Origin: Incurvaria masculella
Lineage: Eukaryota; Arthropoda; Insecta; Lepidoptera; Incurvariidae
Direction: 5' to 3'
Assembly (NCBI GenBank): GCA_946894095.1
Contig: OX335657.1
Coordinates: forward strand, 6,882,001-6,946,000
Length of the DNA: 64,000 nucleotides
In this document: positions 10,190-22,100 of the stretch, piece after piece
Layout: every line of letters begins with the position of its first letter
Position numbering within the stretch: position 1 is the first letter of the stretch
Notes under the pieces: generated by a model
Told to the model about the DNA's origin: nothing
Database searches by the model: none
The model's input: the letters and a program-made list of their open reading frames with translations, nothing else
Position numbers and translations under genes: made by a program

Positions 10190-10450
10190 GAAATACCATC
10201 ACGTAAGGGGTGGGCAGAGATTATATAAAGATGTGCGGTACGATCAGAGTATATACACAGGCATGCATCTTTAAATACACGCATTTCGATTACGGGGACC
10301 TTTACGAAGGACCGTAATTATCTGATCAACGTATGTTTCTCTCGGTCACCCGGACATGCCAGTTCCACCCGATTCCGCTCTGTCAATTTTCTGTCATTAT
10401 TTCACAGCTTATTCGTTCTTCATACCCAAACAATGTTAACATAATGATAA
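10190..10450 (+). repeat. Possible dispersed repeat, copy 1
   Basis: TGTCATTATTTCACAGCTTATTC and nearby sequence resemble 55690-55910. A TATATAAAG (10222-10230) follows TGGGCAGAGAT; the related copy has TAGGCAGAGAT. The similarity is patchy. 10451-11310 shows only AT-rich DNA. Confidence 0.3.
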
Positions 10451-11310
10451 CATAATCTATATCTTTGTCACTACTTTTCGCGTCCCAGCACCCACCCCAG
10501 CACTTTGCAGAACCCTACCATGTTAGCTAGCTATTGACAACTATATTCAGATTTCGTAGTTACTTCACTCAAACTTAATAAATTTTCTCTTACTATTTAT
10601 ACATAAACATGTTTATTGCATTTTGTGCACGACACTATCATTGCGTTTTTGTGTTATCTTATCTAATTTTTAATAAAGTTAGTCAAGCTATTTTAAGGCA
10701 AAAACAAATAGATCAATTAAAAATTAAACATTACGATGCATACAATAAAAATCATTTAATTCCAAGGATTGTGGGTTTTTAAATAAACCTCATGTATAAA
10801 CGAAAAATTACGGCAGAGCGGACCCTTCTGTCTTCGAAAATATGCATCGATAATTTATTCGTTCTATATGTATGCAAATTTCGCAGAGGAATTTACAATG
10901 TTATTATGTCCACGTTCTACCCTTGTATTCACTATTCGAATCGAATTAAATTTCTTTACAGTAAATGTTTGTGACTGTATATTTGTTTATACGAAATATT
11001 ATACAAAGGAAGAGTTCCTCTTACGTCCTAACAGAAGAAACGGGATTTGTAGGGTCGTTTTTCATTTTAAGCTAATATAATACCTACCTATTAGTAAAAA
11101 AAAGAAAAACATATTACAAGCTCGTTAGACGGGAGGAAACTGCACATCGGCAAATAAGTAACCGAAGTTTATATATATATATAATAGAAAAAATAAACCA
11201 TGGGTACTGTAACCATAATGCTTATTTTACTATGATAGATATTCATAATTTATTCAGTAAGATTTATCCTCCATTTTATGTTATAACAATTTGTCGTTGG
11301 TACATACATG

Positions 11311-11395
11311 TAGGTCCCCTTCTACTCGCGGTTATGGTTGATCCCGTCTAGGCTGGTCTGGGCATTAAATAAAATATGGCCGAAGCGGAATTATC
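11311..11395 (+). repeat. SINE body fragment
   Basis: TAGGTCCCCTTC is followed by diverged body sequence and GGCCGAAGCGG. There is no head or tail. 11396-12520 holds no feature I can support. Confidence 0.4.
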
Positions 11396-12524
11396 AATTG
11401 CATTTATTTAAACTAAACTAAGTCATGCCATAATCTGATTGATCTACGGATTCGATCAATTCAGTGAAGAAGGACAAATAAACTTCATAGGTAGGTGTAG
11501 TAGTAGGATGCAGGTTTCAAATTATTTCATCCCAATTCATGCTTTAATCACTTATGAATAAATACCTAAATGTATATAACAAATTAGAATTGTTACTGGA
11601 ACAGTTTAAACAAAGAACGACAAAGGAACAACAACCCTCGATATGATAAGCTTTAAGGATATAAATTAATTAACAAAGATTGGAGTTAAAGAATTAAACT
11701 CATTAAGTACCGCAAGTATTTTCTGGTGTAAAAACATACCTCAACTGTAATAATTGTTCTTGTTTTCCAGAACCCAGAAAATTGGGCATCCAGGGCCCAT
11801 TGCGTGTGTCGGGATTATATCATGACAATAAATGTGATATTAGCCATCCATGTAATAAAAAACACCTGGCACTATGCTATTATTAACTACCGTAATAAGG
11901 AATTGTGTTATAACAATTTAATATCTTCTAATAATAATTCTCATTCTTTAACTTCCGTAGCCTATCACAAAAACATCTTGTTTTTTTAGTACTTCCAGAT
12001 ACTTTGCACCCGTTTCAGTCGATTCAAATCTTGTGCACATAACAGTCGAATGTCTACTATACAGAGCATGTTAAAACCCTATTAGTGCACTCTGATTTAA
12101 AATCTGCACAACCAAACTGCACACTAAAGTACGATAACGTTAAATTCCCAAAATGAGGCAGACGTCGCGCGAGAACTTTTAAAACGTTCCAGAACGCACA
12201 AGAATCGACTTAACGACCGTCCAGTTCGTTTCCCCTCTGCAGAATCTCGTTTCATGCTCAATAACTCCGCTTCTCGTCTCGGAAAAGAGCCTCGCTTCTC
12301 TGCATAGCTATAAAACATGCACATTCTATCAATACAGTTGATGTCATAAACCAAAGAGATTAAATTTCCATAAACTTTTTAATTGTTTGCTGAATGTAAT
12401 GAATTATACCTTTTAGGTGAAAGATGACTTCACTTGAAATAGGAAAAACGCTTTTATATTTTTGGTCCTAAACGGGAACAATAATTATAACGTTGGAATC
12501 AAAATGCATTTACGCAGGAATACT

Positions 12525-12765
12525 CTAAATCGTACGGTTCGCAGCTTAGTAGAACAGGGACTTGCCTTGCATCGCAGATTTCTGGGTTCCATGTAAAACA
12601 TGTACTAGGTGACGGGGTTAAGGCCGCTCGGGTTGGTATCATCGCACTGGATAAACATATGGTCGAATGGGCAATAAAAATGTGTCCGTGTTTTCCATCC
12701 AGTTCATTGTAGCCGTGCTCATAAGGTATGGTCCTGGTATGGCACCTAATCCCTACGCGAATAAT
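12525..12765 (+). repeat. SINE, tRNA-type head, diverged
   Basis: A head-like segment (CGTACGGTTCGCAGCTTAGT) precedes the body landmarks GGTTGGTATCATCGCACTGG, TGTCCGTGTTTTCCATCCAG and TGGTATGGCACCTAATCCC. The far 3' end is missing. Confidence 0.6.
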
Positions 12766-13669
12766 TATAATTTGCATTCGAATGCAAATTACGCTTCTAA
12801 TACTAACGCAGATTGTAAATAATTTTAAAACCGCTCTACCTTCGAGATCTTGGTAATAAAGAAAAACAATATTTGCCAGTCAAATAGAAGTCTTATATCA
12901 TTTCAGATCACATATAAAGCAGCCATATACAATACCCGCAATGTTTCTGCCCTAGATTAAGTTTATCTAAGAAACTGTGCAGTGTTCCTCGCAGCCAAAC
13001 TCCATGCAGTAAGAAGCGAACAGGATGTGGAAAGTATATTTAATGTTATCTTTTTATCCCAATGATTACGAAAAAACAGTAAAGACCTTACCGATGCATA
13101 TGAATCTTGTTCACAATGACCAAATTAGAAAAAATCGACCATATCATAATTTTGAAAAATATCAACTTCATAGTTATTTATATTTTCAATGGTATTCAAC
13201 ATTAAAATTATGTTATCAATTCTGATGACTACTGATGACAATAAGCTACTATCAAACTTTAATATTTGATAAAACATTTCAAGGCAACGAGCAAGGAACA
13301 TATAAAAAGGATCTGAAACCCTCAATGCCATCGGCATCAAATAAAATTTAACTAAGGTGTAAGTAAGTCGTTCGGAGGACTCTTCTTCGTCCAAAAGACA
13401 CCTGTGGTGGAAGGGCGGAAGGCCGAATTACGAAGTACCGACGACACACTCCAAGGAAAACACAGCTGCCATTTGCTAAACTTCGGATGCAACTACGAAG
13501 GCAGGAAATAAAATAAAATACTTATCTAAAAGGAAAATAAACAATTCAACAAAAAACTGAAGAATGTGAAAAAAGAAGAAAGAACAAAAATAATAACTGA
13601 CAATATAATATTCAAGTAAAGAAGAAAAAATATATAAAATATATAAATATATACATATTTCATAACGTG

Positions 13670-13755
13670 ACGCTGGCAGAAATGAGTCTCTGAAGGGACC
13701 GATTGCCAACCGGGATATAATATCCCTGCTAAAAAGAAGAAGAAGAAGAAGAAGG
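13670..13755 (+). repeat. (AAG)n tail, possible LINE 3' end
   Basis: A hairpin GGGATATAATATCCC is followed by CTGCTAAAA and seven AAG units (13735-13755). The arrangement resembles a non-LTR retrotransposon 3' end with a microsatellite tail, but no coding sequence supports it. 12766-13669 and 13756-14770 show no other supported feature. Confidence 0.3.
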
Positions 13756-14771
13756 CAGGAAATGCTCAACCTATGGTACGAGTGTTGCCATGGACGAAAT
13801 CGAAAAAATGGCGGGAGATGTGCCGACCTCATGTGCGAGGTAAGCCTTAAAACTAAATGATGAAAGTAAGAAACAATATAGAGCAACAATAAGCTGACTT
13901 GGAAGATGGTGCATGTGATCCTTATTTTGCAGGTTCGAATTTTGTTCCAGATGTTGTTATAATCGAAATTAAAATGGTTAAATATCGCTGTTTATTCTCA
14001 AATTAAATGAAAAAGTTATTTCGAAAAGTAGATAATCCGAGTTACAGTGTAAGCCATCGAAGTATGCAAATATGATAAGATCCATATATTTTAATATGAA
14101 CTTTATGGTTAGACTAGCCACCTCACTTTATTAGCTAGAGCAGGGGTGCATAATAGAGTTCCTAACTCCGAGGTATAAGTGGATTTGTGAGTTCGGACAA
14201 TTGCGAGGTGTAGCCGATGCAACGCGACACAAATCAATACTGTCCCTTGGTCTATCATTGTGTCTGCCAGACTTACCTTCCATCGTAAAATAGCGAAAAG
14301 CCTGCTAAAAAAAGGATCCTATTTTGTTATCATTTTAGAAACCCTTTCATATCAAATTCGCAGGCTCATGCAAGGGTTTTTTTTGTGTCACCTGGTATGG
14401 ATGTCTCATGTTAAGACTTTAGTCGAGTGAACTTTATCTAGAATTTATAAAGGGATTTACATGACATTTTATATATTTATACATTTAAAAAACTACATTA
14501 TCACTCATGACATGGTAATCTCTATTTAAAACTCGAAATATAAAATATGCATGTTAGGCAACCATACATTATAACTGATTGTAACATAAACTCCTGGCGT
14601 TTCCCTTAAAGGTGATGTTTCATTTGAAGAGATAGTTTTTTTTCATCTGGCACTTACCACAAGTTGAAACAAAACATATTTTTTCTCGGGGATTTTTTTA
14701 CTTACTTATTAATTTTTGATTACTTTCGTGATTTTTACTACTTTCATTGTTTTATTAGTCTGGTTCATTTA

Positions 14772-14840
14772 CTGGAGAAGAAAAATAGCAGAGGCAAATG
14801 TCCAGCAGTGAACGCAAACACGCTGACTGACTGACTGATT
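14772..14840 (+). repeat. Relic 3' end of an RTE-like LINE
   Basis: GCAAATGTCCAGCAGTGAACG and CACGCTGACTGACTGACTGA resemble the TATGTCCAGCAGTGGACG...AGGCTGATGATGA ends that I know from lepidopteran LINEs. It has a short (CTGA)n tail. No coding part remains. Confidence 0.4.
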
Positions 14841-15159
14841 TATTATTAGATAAAGGATCAGTCTTTGATTGAATCACCAGAGCTACGCCACCCCAGTTCA
14901 CCATACTAGTGGAGGCGCAGGTTAGCTTAGGTAAAAAATATCCTTCAATATGATGTTCTAAGGATATTTTATTTGAAATACTTATTTGATCATCTATAAT
15001 TTGATATAGTACCTATTACAAATCAACTGCTACTTTATTATCAGGGTTGTGATTTAGTATGTAAGGTTTTTCAAAAATCTTAATGCCAAATTCCAAATGT
15101 TTGCGCTATTGTTTGTTTTCTTATCAACATCGTCCTTTTGGACTTGAGGATTTAACTCC

Positions 15160-15200
15160 AAGATAAGGATTATAAACATAAAACTACTAAATCCCTCGAT
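15160..15200 (+). promoter_or_regulatory. Possible core promoter of gene B
   Basis: A TATA-like ATTATAAAC (about 15169-15177) lies about 75 bases upstream of the gene B start codon. Spacing to a start site near 15200 would be normal. This is inference from position only. Confidence 0.3.
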
Positions 15201-15247
15201 AATTTTAACAAAATTGCTGTTGAAGCGTACGAAGTGGCCGTACCAAA

Positions 15248-18170
15248 ATGTTGGTCAAATGTCTTTTAGTATTATTGGCGCTGTCATCTGTCTCAGCTCA
15301 GGTAAAGTCTACGTTTGATTCTTAGAAATATAATTAGCATAATGGAATATGTTTCCAGAAATATTCACGATCAGTAAATAACAGAAGATTCAATGTTCCT
15401 TTTACAGACAGGCAGCCAGATTCAAGACACGATTGCTGAATGGAATTTGGTGCTACAGCAAGTGATGGAAATATACAGAATACTCCAACAGATCAGTGAA
15501 ATTAATATTTCTGAAATTATTGCCGACTTGACGACTGTTGAAAATTTGGTAAGTAATTATTAACATAAATATTTATCAAAGTGGTTGTTCCATCACATCA
15601 TATTAAGTTAATCAAAATATACCTAATTTTAAATGGTTAAAAAGTCAAAATGTTTTTCAAAGTATTGCAAAATTTCGTAAACAATATGCAATAATAAAAA
15701 ATTAAGGAAGAAGAAAGTTTTCAAGTTTATAACCTTACTCATTGCGAGTCACTGACAATAATTAAATTGTTTTCGAAATTTTTAAGGCACACCAAAAAAA
15801 GTACAACCCTACAGTTTTATTATATGGGCTGGTTTTTTCAATAGTCAGTTAAACAGCCAGATAACTATTCGACGAGTTTATTTACGCTTCTGCTTATTCA
15901 TCCAAAATAGTAAATCCATATGTTTATTACTAAAATTATAGTCAAATAATAGTTATAGAACATATAATTCTCCGGCAATGACTATCCGTCTTTTGACAAA
16001 CGTGATATTTGACAGACAGACAGTGTGACAGTCCGATAACTACTATCTGAAGATTGAAAAATAACAGGAATAGTTGATTTTATCCCGATAATCGTTCATA
16101 CAATAACAGTTGAGATACCCGAGTTAGTTTGAAAATTTTACTTTTTTCAGCTTAAAGTATGCTTGAATATTAAGGATCAGTAATATAACTAAACACCGGC
16201 TTGGATTCTTCTATCGGCGGGACTGAAAATCTTACTTGTCATTTGTACCTTTTTTTTATTCGGTATAATCATAGGTGCACGAATGCCATTAATAAAAATG
16301 TTCATAAATATTATTCTTACATTTTTTAAATTTCGTTAAAAGTTATAAATTTGGTTATTATTTCTTTAATCATTTATTCAATCAACCGTCTTTAAATTAT
16401 TGTTTACCACTATCACACGTAAACGAACGTTCATAAGCCAGTACAGTTATTTCAAAAGTATATAAAGTTTGCAGGATAACAGTTTATCCGTGAGGACGTT
16501 TCACGTATCAATTCCTAGGTATGTTTCAGTCGAGGACATTGCTCTTCCTGTTGGACAACTTTGGAGAAATTTTGCCGCCAAGAAGTCATTGCCTAATAAG
16601 AGTAGTGTTGACCAGCGACCTCCAGGTAAATAAAATTCACTCATTTAAGTGCCTTTGGTGGCTATTTTAGAAACTTAAAATAAAAACAAACCTCGTAATT
16701 AAATATTCTCTAAAAATTGCCAGTGCTCATAAAATCCTTCGATTATTTTAGAGTAGAACAGAAAATTGCATTTTTCTGTTGATGTTGTTTTTGTAGAATC
16801 ATCACTTTTCTAAGGTTGGGGTTCACCAAGTGCTGATCTATCTTAATAGGCTTTTAAAGGGCTTTTATTACTAATGTGCTGATTTATCATATACTAGCGT
16901 TGATTGCACGATGGTAAATAAGCCTTTCATTCATTGTCATGCATGTTCCTTCAGTTAAAGCTATGTGAAACTGATTTTGTTTACACATTTATCAAAAAGG
17001 TTACGAAAAGTTTGGTTTATGACAATAATAAGACATAATAAATCAAGATATATGCCAAATTCATTAAATCAACATAATTATGGTTCATATTTATGGCTTT
17101 CGAACACCGAAATTCGGTCTCAGGGCACCCAGCGGTGAACTAATGCCAACTTCGTTTCGGCCAATAATATGTTAGGCACACATAATGAGTGGCAAGTCCA
17201 TTACTCTATCATCTCATTACATATTACTAGAAAGCCTAGCACCACCGCAGTGGTGGGTTTTCTCACGATATTTTAATTTGCCGTAAAGCATTGTTGTTAT
17301 ATATATGATGCATTTATAAAACTTTAAACAAGGAAATAAGTGGTGCAGCCATCGGTCTAGAAATGCGGACCCAATCGCCAGGCCACGAACACTTGTGACG
17401 ATATTGTAATTCATAAATACCATAATTTAATTTATTTGACAGACCCAAGTTCGGATATTGGACCTAGCGGGGGAGATGGTGCACTACGTGCGTCTCCAAC
17501 AAGAGCGTGTTGAACTAGAAGCCGAGTGCGACACCTACAACCCCAATACAGTTTTCGGCCTCATCGCTCAGCAGAACTGCAGGTTTAAGCTGACGGGACT
17601 GAACCTGCAGATCACCAACTCCAATGCGAAGGTAAGGTATATTTTAATCAGGTCCTAAAAAACCTTGCCAATTCCATTGAGACTAACTACTTTGTTACGT
17701 CACTTTGGCAAATATTGTATTAACGAAATTTCGAAGTAATGCAAAGTGACGTTGCATATGTTTTTTTATTCAGAACTTTGCTTCCGATTAGATATGTAAT
17801 CTTAGGACACAATATGTATCCGCCATAGGTTGCAAGCCTGTTGTCTTCGCCAAATGCCCAGAAGCATACATAATAATTATTCTAGCACCTCAGGGGTATT
17901 CTAGGCTATGCAAGACTACAGATGACAAACATTTATAAAATGGAAACACAGTCATATCGAATTCCAACACGAACACTTTACTGAAATGCTTCTAAGAAGC
18001 AGTCGACTACATGATTGTATGCTCGTATGCCAACTGTTTATCTATTTATTAAACTTTATTTTCGTTAGTTATTTTTTTCTAATGATATTCCTATTCAATT
18101 TCAGATCCAACTGCAGATCGTTGCGTTGAGGCGTATCATTACTGAAGTGAGTGGCTGCATCCTGGCATAG
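15248..18170 (+). CDS. Gene B: small secreted helical protein, five exons, complete
   Basis: I do not recognise the family. Exons: 15248-15301 (18 codons), 15408-15548 (47), 16530-16625 (32), 17443-17631 (63) and 18105-18170 (21 plus TAG), giving 181 residues. Every intron is phase 0 with GT...AG ends. Exon 1 encodes MLVKCLLVLLALSSVSAQ, a classic signal peptide with likely cleavage near SVSA. The mature chain is helical (IQDTIAEWNLVLQQVMEIYR; HYVRLQQERVELEAE) with four cysteines (SHC, AECD, QQNC, SGC) that line up with gene A. Gene A lies about 7.6 kb upstream in the same orientation, so the pair is a tandem duplication. A secreted small helical protein, perhaps disulfide-bonded, is the limit of what can be inferred. 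An insect Cys-containing secreted family such as DUF725 is possible but unproven. Confidence 0.85.
15826..16067. mobile_element. MITE with GGTTTTTTCAATAGTC-type ends (intron 2 of gene B)
   Basis: The left end GGGCTGGTTTTTTCAATAGT and the right end (reverse complement CCTGTTATTTTTCAATCTTC) form imperfect inverted ends. The ends resemble those of the element at 56467-56696. It has no coding capacity. Confidence 0.5.
17095..17200 (+). repeat. Dispersed repeat (ATTCGGTCTCAGGGCACC family), copy 1
   Basis: CACCGAAATTCGGTCTCAGG and CAACTTCGTTTCGGCCAA recur in diverged form near 44450-44515 and 45260-45345. It lies in intron 3 of gene B. Class unknown. Confidence 0.4.
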
Positions 18171-20585
18171 TAAGCTTAAACATTCGGTGTAAACAATATA
18201 CCAACATTATTATATTACTTAATCAAACTTTGAGTTTTGCTTGATTTCTATCATAACATTTTTTTTATAAAATATAGTTAAATTATTAAAAATTAAGTAG
18301 AAAAGTGCAGTTAAGTCATGCTGCTTTATCTTGTCGTGGCACTCATAAAGGTACATCTATATCAGTGGGCATAAGCTTATGGATTATTATATCTTTGTTG
18401 TTTTGTACTCATCAGATTAAATTAAACCAATGAATCAGTTTTGTATTTGTTTGAAAAAAATCACCAATATTTATTTGAGTACATAAGGTTCTAATATTTG
18501 AAGCTTACTTGGTACATTTAAAAAGTGGGCTTGTATACACTTAACAAATCAAAGAGCGTGCTGCGTATCTCTGGAGGAGCTCACCTCGACCGTTGGCGAA
18601 CGCCTGAACTTTGCCCTGGCGAGACAATAAATAAGCGAAACAAATTAAAAAGTCGGGCAACGTTATTATTGCACATCATGCAACACCGAGCTCCGGCGGT
18701 GCTGTGAACCCTCCTAGCTAGAGGGAGGGGAAATGGTTTGATATTACGGAACTGTGTCGATATCGATTTCAAACATATTCTTAACATCAAAACGATAATG
18801 ATTTTTTCTTAATATTTTTTGGAATATTTTTATTGCGCATCTTTGTTTTTTTTTGCTAGTTAAGTCTTTCGCTCACATACAGTTTTGAAATGTGTGATGA
18901 TTATTATCATAGCGTGTATCGGAATTTAATAAAATATTTTCTTAAATTTTATTTGATCTATTTTATAGTCATTGTTTAATTGTATAATCATTTTCAATGA
19001 ACATATTAAATTAACTAAGTCGAAACTGCTATTTGTGAAAAAATATTAATTCTGGTCAAATAAGGAACAATAAATACTAATATTTATATTTAATCATAAA
19101 AAACTCTGTCAAACAAAACGTATTAAATTAAGAGACAAATATCACAATGCATGCTTTGTCTGCCACGTTGCTTTAGCAAAAAATACTGATAGTAGTCGAT
19201 ATCTTGATGTGCCGACACTAACTTTGAATCCTAGTAGGTAACTAATTTATGGGAACTGGGATCGCCGCAAGTAAAGAACTTTGAACATGCTTTTTCAAAA
19301 TTTTAATTAAGAAATGTTTTAATTTCGATTAAAATGCAATAATAAGATATTTTTCCCAGTTCAGAAAACTATGATTTCTGATACCCATTTTTATCTCTTT
19401 CTGCTACTACTTTATTTTATTTATTTAGCAATAACAAGGCAAGAAATGCAAAGTAGGTATTGTTGAAAGATACATGAAGATTTTCAGATACAAGTAGCGG
19501 TGTTACTTCGTATTATCTAGGTTGTGGCTGAAAGGCAATCGAACTAGGCGGTGTCGCCTGTATCTCGACTGATCCTTTTGTGTGCAAATGTTATATGAAC
19601 AATATTTTAGGGAATTTGTTCGTTAATAAAGATGGCACCACGGATTTTAAGCGCTATTTATGCTTTAATTGCCCAAAAATACCAATCGGACAAAACTCCA
19701 AATGAAAGTACCAATCGATCAATGTAGTGGCGATCACATATATGAGGCAGAATCCTTTTATTAAAACAATTATACACATATGTAAGATATGTTTAAGGCA
19801 TAGTGTTAATTGTAAATAGCAAATTTTTACAAATTTGCGATTTCGCAGTCGTGCCTTATCGGCAATATCAAATCATTCACAACACTAATCTTGGTTCTCG
19901 TCGAAGCACAAACGTGTGTAAGTTTCTACACAATGGGATACACAAACTACATACACAGAGCCGACACATCCCCTAAATCCGCGGCTTCCTCAAGCGACAC
20001 TCCGATTATTCAACCCTTGCCCTACCCACGGCGCGTATAAAGTACAGCAATTGGCAAGAGCCTGCATTTTCGCGCAACGTATCACTGTTGGCAAGTGTCC
20101 ACGCCGAATTTACATCGCATAAATACGAGTATTAAATGCAAATTGCTGGAATTCAGCCGCCATGGGCCATGTACACCGTCTAAGTTGTTTTGACGAACCT
20201 GGCACATTTATGAGCGCATACGAATATTCCTGGTCTGTAACGATTTCTAAAACTAAGTATTGCTGCAATGTGATTCATTCTGCCTCTTTCTTCGACAGTT
20301 TCAAAATGTTATAGTTTCAAACGTACAAGTTCAGAATATTCTGTCCCATTTTATATTTCAGTATCATTTCTTGGGAGTTTTTTTTTTCAGATATTCATTT
20401 ATTAACAGACTTACAAAATACAATGAACTAAAGATATCTTAAATTAATAATACACAGTCTAGCATCTAAAAGTAAAAAAAAATTAAAGCTAAAGAAAAAG
20501 GTGGATCGGAGAGAAATCCAATGAAATATGTTATTTAAAAGGTAAAATATTTCATTGAAATCAGTTGATGTTTGCCCCAAAGTGC
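18171..20585. other. Gene-poor AT-rich stretch
   Basis: There is no coding feature. It contains a single-sided relic of the ATGGCGCCAC MITE (about 19626-19690) and a TATAAAG at 20036-20042 in a locally GC-richer setting, which could be a promoter but has no gene attached. Confidence 0.5.
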
Positions 20586-20780
20586 CTAGAACACTCGCCA
20601 AGTTGCCTCTTTGAATTTCGAGAGCGATTCTACGGATAAAAAAGGCTTTTGGGCTAGGAGTTTTCCGATGTCATCTGCAAAAGCCTTAGCGTCCGGTGAC
20701 CAAGGTCCAAAGGTCTCGAACAGCTGTGGACGGCCAGCCTCCACACTCAAAACATGATATATAAATACAACAAAGTAGCG
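20586..20780 (-). pseudogene. Relic C-terminus of an RLE-type LINE
   Basis: The minus-strand frame contains FETFGPWSPDAKAFADDIGK, which matches the ETFGPW...AK.F...GK block near the C-terminus of the intact element at 31640-34555. Only this block aligns. The frame ends at 20586. It is a fragment of a related element, not the same copy. Confidence 0.5.
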
Positions 20781-20815
20781 TCCTATAGGCATATGAAAGT
20801 TGCTTCGCGATGCCC

Positions 20816-21094
20816 GCTTAGCGACAAGTAAAAATAATACTTTTGTTTTACGCACATCTGACTAAACATAAAATCAAGGTCATCGCAGGCTGAGGGGCGT
20901 AGAGGGGGCGGAGGTATGACCCTGAGCGATCGCGCAGGTACAACGTTCGAAAGTACTCGAATAATGCTCTGCTTAGCGACAGGTAAATAATAATAAAATA
21001 ATAAGAACACGACTCACGCGCCCAAGGCCAACGCCGGGCGAGGGGTGGAGAGCGGGTACAGAGGGGGCGGAGGTATGACCCTGAGCGACTGCGC
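20816..21094 (+). repeat. Direct repeat, two ~120-bp units about 157 bp apart
   Basis: Both units start GCTTAGCGACA.GTAAA and end with 35 bp AGAGGGGGCGG...GAGCGA.(T)CGCGCA (20901-20935 and 21060-21094) that are almost identical. The middles differ. This opens a GC-rich block that runs to about 21300. Confidence 0.65.
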
Positions 21095-21739
21095 ATCACA
21101 GGGCAGAGGCGAGCCGGGAGGAAAGATGAGCGGGGGAGAGGGGAGAGTGCGCATGACCACTCGAAAAATGGCGGGATTCCAAGGGAGGGGCGAGGGGGAT
21201 CAGAGCCTAGAACAGAAAAGGCGCGCGCGTCCCTCGTCAGTCGGTGGCGAGCGAGTCTCTGGGGCAGTATGCCTCTATTCAGGGCTTACGGCACGTAGGT
21301 TGAATACGCGGAAGTGTTTTGCTATGGAATTTGCACTTGCAAAGTCTTTTCCCTCGTTATATTTTGTTTGGGGACATTGAAACGAGTCATTAAGTTTGAG
21401 AGAGTAGCAAAAGTGCAAATTTAGGAACGAGTTGAGTTAGCTAAATAATCTATGTTTTCTTGCAGAGTAGGTAGATTTGCAAACAGCTTTTGTTAAAATA
21501 GAGTGAAAGAATGGACGGCACTGGACCTTGGTAAGTCTGTACATATTGTTGGGGACCACAAGCGGTAGCAAACTGCGATGAGGAGCCCCGTGTGGGGGAG
21601 GTGACGGCATATGTATTGATTGTATATCGAAGTTCGCGCGGCCTGTTAGATGTGCAAGCGCATTGGATGAAGGATTAGATATGCGGGTGTACTGCATTTT
21701 GAATTACGAATTGTATGGAGAGAGATTTTATAAAGTTCA

Positions 21740-22100
21740 AGGTAAGATTTTACGTGGAATAAAATCTCTGGTTATAGTGGGGGGAGGATTATTTTGTGCT
21801 CAGATATTTTGTAATATATTCAGGAAGGACCTCGCGTGTGAAATGATGGTTCGTCGACTAGGACGAGGGTACAGGTGTGGTTTTACATGGAAAATAAATC
21901 TTGTACTACAGGAGGAGGGTTTTCTGTTTTCGAATAATGTGTACAGTATTCGAGGAGGGGGCTTCACGTGGGTATTAAAGGTCCGATGGCTCGGATGAGG
22001 GTTACAGGCTGTGGTTTTACGTGGAACAAAATTTCGCCTCACAGGAGGATGGGTTTCTGTCATTGATTTATATGGACTATATTTAGGAAGGACTTAGGAG
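21740..22100 (+). repeat. Degenerate ~145-bp tandem repeat
   Basis: TTTTACGTGGAAxAAAAT, CAGGAGGAxGGxTTTCTGT, ATATTxAGGAAGGAC and GACTxGGAxGAGGGTACAGG recur two to three times in the same order. No ORF is convincing. 22101-24240 has no supported gene; a short TATTTAAG with GGGGGGG near 24113 hints at an LTR-like promoter. Confidence 0.45.

Noticed and set aside
13476..13889. 137-codon minus ORF
   Set aside because: It is low in complexity and hydrophobic, and read through AAG repeats and AT-rich DNA. No splice or domain evidence.
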